NCBI GenBank assembly: GCA_029824495.1
Contig: JALGXY010000419.1
Location: 1-7,542, forward strand
DNA: 7,542 nucleotides
From: Fimbriimonadia bacterium
GTDB taxonomy: Bacteria > Armatimonadota > Fimbriimonadia > Fimbriimonadales > Fimbriimonadaceae
Reading direction: 5' to 3'
Below the pieces are notes generated by a model. The model was not told the DNA's origin. It did no database searches and was given only the letters and a program-made list of their open reading frames with translations. A program made the translations under genes and the position numbers. This document shows positions 1 to 6,065 of the stretch, piece by piece (the stretch's first letter is position 1; each line of letters starts with the position of its first letter).

Positions 1-1
1 C

Positions 2-1093
2 CCTAACATCTACAACATCGGCATCATCGCCGGCGCGCTGTTCATTTCCCAGATGGTCTCGCCTGATATCATCGGCCTCTCTTGGGGCGGACTGATCGGC
101 GCTTACCTAGGCAACATCATTGTGCCGATCTTCGCGATGAAGGCGGTCGGCGTCAAGTACAGCTTCAAAATCAACCTTCAGCACGAGGGTGTGCGCAAGG
201 TCTTCAAGCTGATGATCCCCGTGATCGCCGGGCTCTCGCTGCCGGGTGTCTTCATGCTGATTGTCAAGGGCTTTGCCTCTGCATTTGAGGGCGAGGGCGT
301 GATCACAGCTCTCACATATGGCAACCAGATCATGCAGGTCCCGCTCGGCATCTTTGGCCAGGCGATGGCGCTGGCGGCCTTCCCTGCTCTTTCGCAGTTC
401 TTTGCCCAAGAGAAGATGGATCTCTACCGAGCGCAGATCTCAAAGACCCTGCGAGCTGTACTCTTCCTAGCCGTCCCTGCGGCAGCCGTCATGGTGGCCA
501 TCCCTGAAGAGGTGATCACCGCGATCTTCCAGCGAGGCGAATTCCTGCGAGAAGACACTCTCAGAACTGCGGCTGGCCTGCGGATGTTCGGGATCGGTGC
601 CTTTGCCTGGTGCCTCCATCCGACACTCATGCGTGGTTACTTCTCGATCCAGAAGACCGCTCCACCTGTGATCATGGGCACAATCACAACCGTGATCTTC
701 GTCGGCTTCTGCTTCACTATCCTCTGGGGCGGACAAGGCTACGAGATGCTGGCGCTGGCAGGATCGATCTCTGCGTTTCTGATGACCGGCATGCTGATGA
801 TCCACCTGAACAAGACGGTTGGAGACATCGATATCAAGGGCATTCTGCTGACGGCCGCCCGAGCCATTGTTGCCGTGATCCTGCCCGCTGCTCTGCTGCC
901 GCTGGCCTCGCCGGTGCTGGCACAGCTCCCTGATCTGGTCCGGCTGGTTGGCCTCGGCGTCCTGCTGCTTCTCGCAGCCTGGATCTACTTCTTTATGGCT
1001 AAGCTGATCGGCATGCCAGAGACAGCCTATGTCTCTCGTGCGCTAGGACGCAAGAAGCCCGACAGTTCCGAAGAAAGCGGTCCCCAGTCCTGA
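2..1093 (+). CDS. murJ: Lipid II flippase MurJ (MviN family), 5'-truncated by window edge
   Basis: Inner-membrane flippase that moves the peptidoglycan precursor lipid II to the outer face of the membrane. The open frame runs in from the window edge: the codons from position 2 read PNIYNIGIIAGALFIS, the usual MurJ segment starting TM5, so the ATG at 53 is internal. The visible 363 residues contain about ten hydrophobic segments, matching TM5-TM14 of the 14-TM MurJ fold; roughly the first 150-180 residues are missing. The stretch around positions 310-400 (TYGNQIMQVPLGIFG, then FPALSQFFA) aligns without gaps to E. coli MurJ around YADRLMEFPSGVLG. At the codon of the essential TM8 arginine (E. 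coli Arg270 from memory) there is glutamine (CAG, 326-328). The protein ends in a short charged, probably cytoplasmic, tail. The stop codon lies in the loop of a hairpin shared with the convergent gene. Family assignment is firm; flippase activity is inferred. Confidence 0.93.
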   Translation, partial: PNIYNIGIIAGALFISQMVSPDIIGLSWGGLIGAYLGNIIVPIFAMKAVGVKYSFKINLQHEGVRKVFKLMIPVIAGLSLPGVFMLIVKGFASAFEGEGVITALTYGNQIMQVPLGIFGQAMALAAFPALSQFFAQEKMDLYRAQISKTLRAVLFLAVPAAAVMVAIPEEVITAIFQRGEFLREDTLRTAAGLRMFGIGAFAWCLHPTLMRGYFSIQKTAPPVIMGTITTVIFVGFCFTILWGGQGYEMLALAGSISAFLMTGMLMIHLNKTVGDIDIKGILLTAARAIVAVILPAALLPLASPVLAQLPDLVRLVGLGVLLLLAAWIYFFMAKLIGMPETAYVSRALGRKKPDSSEESGPQS

Positions 1094-1108
1094 TGAGACT
1101 GGGGACCG
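1078..1108. terminator. Convergent hairpin terminator between murJ and the NHL lipoprotein gene
   Basis: A perfect 12-bp inverted repeat: CGGTCCCCAGTC (1078-1089) and GACTGGGGACCG (1097-1108), with a 7-nt loop that contains the murJ stop codon TGA (1091-1093). Read on the - strand, the stem is followed by GCTTTCTTCGG, a short T-rich tail, so it fits best as a Rho-independent terminator for the lipoprotein gene, whose stop lies 12 bp away. On the + strand the downstream tail (TTCGACC) is poor in T, so termination of murJ here is less certain. The stem is very strong and lies exactly between two convergent genes. Confidence 0.72.
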
Positions 1109-1119
1109 TTCGACCACGA

Positions 1120-3789
1120 TCAACGCGATGCGTCGTTGATGATTCTCTCGGCTCGATGTATCGTGTTGTCCAACACGCTGGTGACCACTAAAGATCCACC
1201 TGGCAGCAAAGCCACTCCATGCGGATTGAGAACTTTGGTTTCGTTCCCTGCTCCGTCAATAGTTGATGCTGCATCATTGCCAACCACCGTTCTTGTCTCA
1301 CCCGTAACTGGAGCGATGCGCCGGACTGCATCATTGAAATAATCTGATGCAAAAACATATCCGGCCGCATCGACCGCAACATCCTGAATTCGAAGGAACT
1401 TGGCTGTTGTGCCAGAAGTCGAGTCGGCAAATCCGTCTGCGGGGCTTCCGGAAAGTGTCGTCACCCAGCCAGATGGCGAAATCATCCTCACTGCAGAGTT
1501 CAAGAAATCTGCAACGTAAAGGGTTCCGTCTGGGCCAACATCCAATCCAGCCGGTGAGTCGAATCTAGCAGCACTCTGCCAACCGTCAACAAAACCGTTG
1601 GTGGATGATACGGCGGTTGAACCGGCATACAATGAGACCTGCCAACTGGAAGCTAGACTCGGATTCCGGCCGTCCGTCCGCATCAATCGAATCTTGTCCA
1701 GACCGGAATCACTCACATAGAGAGTCTCGTCAACGCCTGCAATCGCCACGTCCAACGGTGAATTGAAGAGAGCTGTTGTTCCATCTCCGTTCACGTATCC
1801 ACTCACACCTGTTCCTGCGATGACTGTCACATCCCAACTGGCCGGATCTGAATTGTCCAGATAGCTGTATCGCAGAGTGGCACGGCACACCATGTTTGAG
1901 ATCGTATCGGCGATATAGATGACCGAACCGTCCCGATTGACCGCGAGACCACTGGGGCCTTTAAAGCTCACAAGGTCTCCTGTTGTGCTTGACGGATAAT
2001 CCGATCGCGTAACGTCCCCCAGGATGGTCGAAACCTGACCGTCAGGAGTGATCATCCGAATTGCCTTGTTCACGAAATCAGCCACGTAAATCGTCCCAGT
2101 CTCATCGACCTCAACGTCACGAGGATTGTTGAACCTGGCCAAATGACTTGGTCCATCGCCAGCACCGTTTGATCCAGCACCGGCAATTGCACGAACAAAG
2201 ACATCACTTGAACCGGCGGGTGTTCCCCCCGGAGACAGATTCGCCGGCAGCACAGCTGGAAGAGCTGTCTCAGACTCGACGGCCATAACAAACTCGAACG
2301 CAGCCACGTTATCAGGGATGTAAAAAGTCCATGTCTCGAGAGTCATTGACTCGCCGCTCGACAAACCTCCCAAAGACGTATCGTATGACTTGAATGGCCT
2401 TGCATCGACAGTGTCGTAATAGTATCCGTCAGGATTTGCCATTCGCACAGGAATTGGATTTCCGCCACCGCTTCCGGAACCCTGCCCAAGAAATGGGAGA
2501 ACAGAATCAGTGGCCTTGACCATACGAATACTGTCTCCAGAGTAGCTGGCCGCATACAGCCTGCCGCTTGGGGAGGCTGCCAGGTGCTGGCTGTACTGGA
2601 ATTGAGCAACGTTGCCAACACCATCTGTATGTGCGTTCGTAGAATCGCCGGCGAGAAGGGCAACGTGCCAGTCAGCAGAGTTAAGAACGTTGCCGCCAGG
2701 ATCAAGAGTGATCTGCTTGACCTGATAGTTAAGCGCGTCCATAACAAAAATTGCGCCGTTCCTGGCCGCGACACCTCTTACAAGGTCAAATCGGGCTATG
2801 TCGCCAGCTCCGTTTGCGTTCCCTGACACAGTCTGGTGCCCTGCAATGGTGAACACCGATCCGCCAGGAAGTGCCACGCCGTAAACTGCGTGTCTGACAG
2901 CGATCACCAGATACTCAGTCCCCTGGATACTGAGCACATCTATATCAGAAATTGTGGCCATTCCCGAGCTGATCAGCGTGGAAACGACTGGTGTCCCGAA
3001 CGGGTCTGAAATCATCCGAATTCTGCCTGTTCCGGCATCTGAAACATAGATGTTTCCGATTGAATCAACCGCCAATCCATCAGGGCTTGAGAAGCTGGCC
3101 GAGGTGCCTATTCCATCTGCCGAACCGGCAGTACCGGATCCAGCGATAGTTGTCTTTCCACCAGAATTCTTGCTGACCAGAGAGACCACGTGTTTGACGT
3201 TGTCTGCCACCGCCAGAAAATCTGTACCAGGAAGGTCTACAACGCCGGTAGGGGCGTTGAATCCGCCTGCAAGACGAGCAGTGGAGCCTCCGACCATCTT
3301 GTACAGATTGCCGGTCGGCTTGCTGCTAAAGTAGACACTGCCCTCACTGTCGACAGCGATGCCATAAGGCCGCGTCTCTGCCGCAGGAGTTAACACAATC
3401 GTATCCGTCGAATAGTCTGTACTGAGGCCGCTCAGGTTCGCGAAGTCGCTCAGTACGACACGGAACGAACCCTTGGCTCCAATTGCCCTTTCCGTGTTGT
3501 TGGTCAAAGTGATGTCGATTCCTCGCACAGTCACCTCGCCAGCATCATCCAAGACTCGTGAAGACGAAACACCCACCGCATTGCCTGTGAAAATGGCACG
3601 GTCTTCAGGATTGTTATTGAGAGGGGTCACCGTAACAACTCCGCTGCCTAGATCGACACGCAGTTTGGCCGTTCCGACCGTCTTCGATGTGTTGCCGCCG
3701 CCTCCAGGTGCAGGGGGATCTGTGACGCCACCACCACATCCCGCCATCGCAAGTGCACTCAGGCCGATAAGACTAAGTTGAAATTTCAT
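1120..3789 (-). CDS. Large secreted lipoprotein with twelve NHL-like repeats (two predicted six-bladed beta-propellers)
   Basis: An 889-residue exported protein of unknown role. It starts MKFQLSLIGLSALAMAGC, a lipoprotein signal peptide with predicted lipidation at Cys18, followed by a Gly/Pro linker (19-36). Residues about 38-135 look like half of a beta-sandwich (ITLTNNTERAIG). Blades begin near 141, 176, 232, 280, 333 and 396 (propeller 1). A non-NHL part (about 446-530, with SYDTSLGGLSSGES and ETWTFYIP) follows. Six more blades begin near 553, 609, 675, 743, 799 and 854 (propeller 2). The recurring pattern is DG-x-x-A-x-F-x-x-P-x-x-(I/L/V)-x-V-D-x-x-G-x-(I/L)-Y-V-(A/S)-D. NHL propellers usually bind proteins, peptides or glycans; a few are lyases. 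No enzyme motif is visible. The weak ribosome site is GAGGT at 3804-3800, 10 nt before the ATG. The gene stands alone, divergent from the thiolase gene. The product name is secure as an NHL-repeat lipoprotein; its ligand is unknown. Confidence 0.9.
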   Translation of the reverse strand: MKFQLSLIGLSALAMAGCGGGVTDPPAPGGGGNTSKTVGTAKLRVDLGSGVVTVTPLNNNPEDRAIFTGNAVGVSSSRVLDDAGEVTVRGIDITLTNNTERAIGAKGSFRVVLSDFANLSGLSTDYSTDTIVLTPAAETRPYGIAVDSEGSVYFSSKPTGNLYKMVGGSTARLAGGFNAPTGVVDLPGTDFLAVADNVKHVVSLVSKNSGGKTTIAGSGTAGSADGIGTSASFSSPDGLAVDSIGNIYVSDAGTGRIRMISDPFGTPVVSTLISSGMATISDIDVLSIQGTEYLVIAVRHAVYGVALPGGSVFTIAGHQTVSGNANGAGDIARFDLVRGVAARNGAIFVMDALNYQVKQITLDPGGNVLNSADWHVALLAGDSTNAHTDGVGNVAQFQYSQHLAASPSGRLYAASYSGDSIRMVKATDSVLPFLGQGSGSGGGNPIPVRMANPDGYYYDTVDARPFKSYDTSLGGLSSGESMTLETWTFYIPDNVAAFEFVMAVESETALPAVLPANLSPGGTPAGSSDVFVRAIAGAGSNGAGDGPSHLARFNNPRDVEVDETGTIYVADFVNKAIRMITPDGQVSTILGDVTRSDYPSSTTGDLVSFKGPSGLAVNRDGSVIYIADTISNMVCRATLRYSYLDNSDPASWDVTVIAGTGVSGYVNGDGTTALFNSPLDVAIAGVDETLYVSDSGLDKIRLMRTDGRNPSLASSWQVSLYAGSTAVSSTNGFVDGWQSAARFDSPAGLDVGPDGTLYVADFLNSAVRMISPSGWVTTLSGSPADGFADSTSGTTAKFLRIQDVAVDAAGYVFASDYFNDAVRRIAPVTGETRTVVGNDAASTIDGAGNETKVLNPHGVALLPGGSLVVTSVLDNTIHRAERIINDASR

Positions 3790-3880
3790 TGATGAACAGA
3801 CCTCATGGACTCACGTATATAGACTTATCTATCAAGAAAGGCACTTCTGAGTGAGTTTCTCTAAGCTGCGTCATGTCTCC

Positions 3881-3900
3881 CACTGATCGCGCGCTCAGTG
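3881..3900 (+). other. Inverted repeat (possible leader hairpin 1) upstream of the thiolase gene
   Basis: CACTGA (3881-3886) and TCAGTG (3895-3900) are perfect complements around the 8-nt loop TCGCGCGC. If transcription begins near 3828, this lies in the 5' leader of the thiolase mRNA. No T-run follows, so it is not a standard terminator. It could be a leader stem or a protein binding site. With only 6 bp, chance is a real alternative. Confidence 0.35.
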
Positions 3901-3920
3901 ACTTCCGCCACCATGGCAGT

Positions 3921-3949
3921 TTGGTTCCCTGCCAAAATCAAGGGACCAA
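3921..3949 (+). promoter_or_regulatory. Hairpin covering the thiolase ribosome binding site
   Basis: TTGGTTCCCT (3921-3930) can pair with AGGGACCAA (3941-3949) around the 10-nt loop GCCAAAATCA, giving nine base pairs with one bulged T. The 3' arm contains the whole GGGA Shine-Dalgarno core (3942-3945) and ends two nt before the thiolase ATG. If it folds in the mRNA it would block ribosome entry, so it could be a translational control element, an RNA thermometer-like switch, or the expression part of a longer leader. The pairing is directly visible; the regulatory function is inference. Confidence 0.45.
3940..3945 (+). promoter_or_regulatory. Shine-Dalgarno site of the thiolase gene
   Basis: AAGGGA ends six nt before the ATG at 3952. 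It decides the start: the in-frame GTG at 3898 and ATG at 3913 have no purine-rich site upstream, and the thiolase fold begins right after 3952 (MDNVVILGGARTPIGSF). Confidence 0.6.
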
Positions 3950-3951
3950 CC

Positions 3952-5130
3952 ATGGACAACGTTGTCATTCTCGGTGGGGCTCGAACCCCAATCGGTTCTT
4001 TCCAGGGAGCTCTCAGCTCCATCGGCACGGCCAAGCTCGGCTCGATCGCCATTTCAGCAGCGCTCGAGCGCTCCGGCGTTGCAGCAGACAAGATCGATGA
4101 TGTCTTGATGGGCTGCGTTCTCACAGGCGGCCTCGGCCAGGCGCCTGCGCGCCAAGCAGCCAAAGGCGCGGGCCTCGGCAACTCAGTCCCCTGCACCTCA
4201 GTCAACAAGGTTTGTGGCAGCGGTATGAAGACGGTCATGATGGCCGCTCAGGCGATCAAATGCGGCGACGCACAGGTTGTTGTCGCTGGCGGCATGGAGT
4301 CGATGTCAAACGCCCCTTATCTGCTGCCAAAAGCACGTACGGGCTACCGCATGGGCAACGGCGAACTTGTCGACAGCATGATCAACGATGGATTGTGGGA
4401 CCCGTACAACAACATGCACATGGGAAGCTGCGGTGACATGTGTGCAGCCGAACACAATTTCAGCCGAGAAGAGATTGACGAATTCGCTGCCGAGAGCTAT
4501 CGACGGGCGCTGGCAGCCCAGGAAGATGGTCGATTGGCAGAAGAGATTGTCAACGTCGAGGTTCCTCAGCGCAAGGCCGACCCGGTCATCGTTGACACAG
4601 ACGAAGAGCCGGGCAGAGGACGCCCCGAAAAGCTTCCCAAACTGCGGGCCGCATTCGCCAAAGAGGGAGTCACGACAGCAGGCAATGCCAGTTCGATCAA
4701 CGACGGAGCAGCAGCTATGGTTCTTGCATCAGAATCGGCAGCTGCGGAGATGGGCGCGAAGCCGCTCGGTCGAGTCGTCGGTTATGTCCAGTACGCGCAT
4801 GAACCAGAGTGGTTCACAACCGCCCCTGCAGCAGCTGTCCAGAACCTGCTCGACAAGCACAGCTTGAGCGTCGATGATATCGATCTGTTCGAGATCAACG
4901 AGGCGTTCTCTGTTGTTGCGATGCACACGGCAAAAACGGTCGGCATCCCGAGCGAAAAACTGAACGTCAACGGCGGTGCAGTCTCGATCGGCCACCCGAT
5001 CGGAGCGACCGGCACCAGGCTGATCCTGACCGCTCTAATGGAGCTGCGAAGGCGCGGCGGCAAATACGCTGTCGCAAGCCCCTGCATCGGCGGCGGCGAG
5101 GCCACCGCGATCCTGATCGAAGCGATCTAG
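3952..5130 (+). CDS. Acetyl-CoA C-acetyltransferase (biosynthetic-type thiolase, EC 2.3.1.9)
   Basis: Cytoplasmic enzyme that joins two acetyl-CoA to acetoacetyl-CoA, or runs the reverse cleavage. With the start at 3952 the protein has 392 residues, the normal family length. All catalytic residues are at canonical positions: nucleophile Cys88 in NKVCGSGMK, His348 in GHPIGATGTR, Cys378 in CIGGGEA, plus the NEAF motif. The N-terminal RTPIGSF and the AGGMESMSNAPYLL segment are typical. The middle segment MGSCGDMCAAEHNFSREE resembles the acetoacetyl-CoA thiolase (ACAT1/AtoB-like) branch more than long-chain FadA. No fatty-acid, ketone-body, mevalonate or PHB gene lies nearby, so the pathway cannot be named. 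It is a single gene with a structured leader. Its stop TAG overlaps the stop of queG on the other strand. The extended start at 3898 was rejected for lack of a ribosome site and of homology in the extension. Confidence 0.95.
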   Translation: MDNVVILGGARTPIGSFQGALSSIGTAKLGSIAISAALERSGVAADKIDDVLMGCVLTGGLGQAPARQAAKGAGLGNSVPCTSVNKVCGSGMKTVMMAAQAIKCGDAQVVVAGGMESMSNAPYLLPKARTGYRMGNGELVDSMINDGLWDPYNNMHMGSCGDMCAAEHNFSREEIDEFAAESYRRALAAQEDGRLAEEIVNVEVPQRKADPVIVDTDEEPGRGRPEKLPKLRAAFAKEGVTTAGNASSINDGAAAMVLASESAAAEMGAKPLGRVVGYVQYAHEPEWFTTAPAAAVQNLLDKHSLSVDDIDLFEINEAFSVVAMHTAKTVGIPSEKLNVNGGAVSIGHPIGATGTRLILTALMELRRRGGKYAVASPCIGGGEATAILIEAI

Positions 5131-6065
5131 GCGCGGTTCTTCAGGTTGATACGCGCGTTCCGCCGGAGCCCTTCCCACCCGGCCCGGCGGACCGCAGACC
5201 CTCGGGTCAATTCATCCCAATCCTCTTCGCTGATCTCCGCCAACTCCTTAAGCGAAGGCCATGGGCGGCGCTTCAAAAAGTCCTCGACTTCCGTGAACTG
5301 TGCGCGGTCCGGCTGAGATTCTCGCGGCTGGTTGAAAGGACACACCTCTTGACACGCGTCGCAGCCAAATGTCCAGTCACCCATCTGCGGCTGAAGCTCA
5401 GGACCGATCTCACCGTCATGCTCAATGGTGAGATAGCTGATGCACTTTCGGGAGTCGATCTGCCAGACGTCGTCATGCTCAACAATCGCGCCGGTTGGGC
5501 AGGCGTCTATGCAGGCGCGACAGGTTCCGCAGCCGCCTTCCGAGGGTGAATCAGCGCTCAAATCCAGTGTGGTCAGAACAAAGCCAAGCAGAGTCCAGCT
5601 TCCCCGCTTTGAATCGATCAGCAGCGTGTTCTTTCCATACCAGCCGAGCCCGGCCGTGTGCGCCCATTCGCGTTCCAGCAGAGGCGCGGAGTCGACACAG
5701 ACGCGGTGCTGGTGCTCTGGCTCGGCATCTGCCAGCGCCCGCCGCACAGCATGAAGTCGACCGCGCAGAACCTTGTGGTAATCCCGCCCAAGCGCGTACC
5801 GCGCAATCCTTGGATAGCCTGGAACGGGATCATTCGGCTGTGAGTAGTTCATGGCGCAGGCCACAACCGACTTAGCGCCGGGCAGAAGCCGGTTCAAGTC
5901 GTTCCTCGCTTCGACCGAAGTGTGCATCCAGTCCATGCTGGCGGCGTACCCGCGATCGAGCCAAGCCTGAAGAACATCGCTGCTTTCAGGTGGGCCAGCG
6001 GCAGCGATTCCGACCGACTGAAATCCCTGTTTCAAAACAAGGTCTTTGACCAGTTCGGCAGTCAT
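5127..6065 (-). CDS. queG: Epoxyqueuosine reductase QueG
   Basis: Cobalamin- and iron-sulfur-dependent enzyme that reduces epoxyqueuosine to queuosine at the wobble position of tRNAs with GUN anticodons, the last step of queuosine synthesis. The protein has 312 residues from the ATG at 6065. Visible family marks are YALGRDYHKVLRGRL, the putative catalytic Asp125 in VDSAPLLEREWAHTAGLGW, and WYGKNTLLI. All eight cluster cysteines are present: C179, C182, C185 and C189 (CGTCRACIDACPTGAI), C208 (CISYLTIE), and C235, C238 and C242 (CDACQEVCPFN). This is the short form, ending soon after the RRAGWEGLRRNA segment and lacking most of the C-terminal HEAT-like part of the longer E. coli enzyme. The start is fixed by a perfect AGGAGG and by the TGATG junction with rsmA; an upstream in-frame ATG at 6095 would add ten unsupported residues. 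Last gene of a three-gene operon. Confidence 0.96.
   Translation of the reverse strand: MTAELVKDLVLKQGFQSVGIAAAGPPESSDVLQAWLDRGYAASMDWMHTSVEARNDLNRLLPGAKSVVACAMNYSQPNDPVPGYPRIARYALGRDYHKVLRGRLHAVRRALADAEPEHQHRVCVDSAPLLEREWAHTAGLGWYGKNTLLIDSKRGSWTLLGFVLTTLDLSADSPSEGGCGTCRACIDACPTGAIVEHDDVWQIDSRKCISYLTIEHDGEIGPELQPQMGDWTFGCDACQEVCPFNQPRESQPDRAQFTEVEDFLKRRPWPSLKELAEISEEDWDELTRGSAVRRAGWEGLRRNARINLKNRA

Larger units (their letters stand above)
3790..3951. promoter_or_regulatory. Divergent intergenic region with AT-rich promoter candidate
   Basis: This 162-bp gap between two divergent start codons should hold promoters for both genes. The AT-rich core is at 3816-3833. A + strand candidate is TGAACA (3793-3798), 17 nt, then TATATA (3816-3821); each box matches four of six consensus positions, which would start the thiolase transcript near 3828. 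TATATA is self-complementary and could also serve the - strand, but no good -35 box lies at 16-18 nt on that side. A short inverted repeat, ATAGA-CTTA-TCTAT (3819-3832), overlaps the core and might be an operator, though it is short enough to arise by chance. Two larger inverted repeats follow and are listed separately. Confidence 0.35.

Noticed and set aside
107..805. Two antisense open frames (107-409 and 467-805) opposite murJ
   Set aside because: Products are rich in His, Arg and Asp, as expected from the complement of membrane-protein codons, with no ribosome site or homology.
2343..2774. Open frame of 143 codons on the - strand within the lipoprotein gene
   Set aside because: Shadow frame on the same strand as a gene with clear NHL repeats; its translation shows no domain and it has no separate support.
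1120..3789. Tandem DNA repeats suspected in the lipoprotein gene
   Set aside because: The repeats are visible at the protein level only; at the DNA level the blades have diverged and I see no near-identical tandem units.
3907..3916. GCCACCATGG, identical to a vertebrate Kozak context
   Set aside because: A chance match in a bacterial leader; nothing else suggests eukaryotic or vector sequence.
3898..3951. Longer thiolase start (GTG at 3898 or ATG at 3913)
   Set aside because: Neither has a ribosome site upstream, and the added residues do not match the thiolase N-terminus, which begins at the ATG at 3952 behind AAGGGA.
4388..4867. Open frame of 159 codons on the + strand within the thiolase gene
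   Set aside because: Out-of-frame shadow of a fully conserved thiolase; its product is rich in Arg, Ser and Gln without recognisable motifs.
5495..5875. Open frame of 126 codons antisense to queG
   Set aside because: Low-complexity Arg-rich translation opposite an intact, conserved QueG; a coding shadow.
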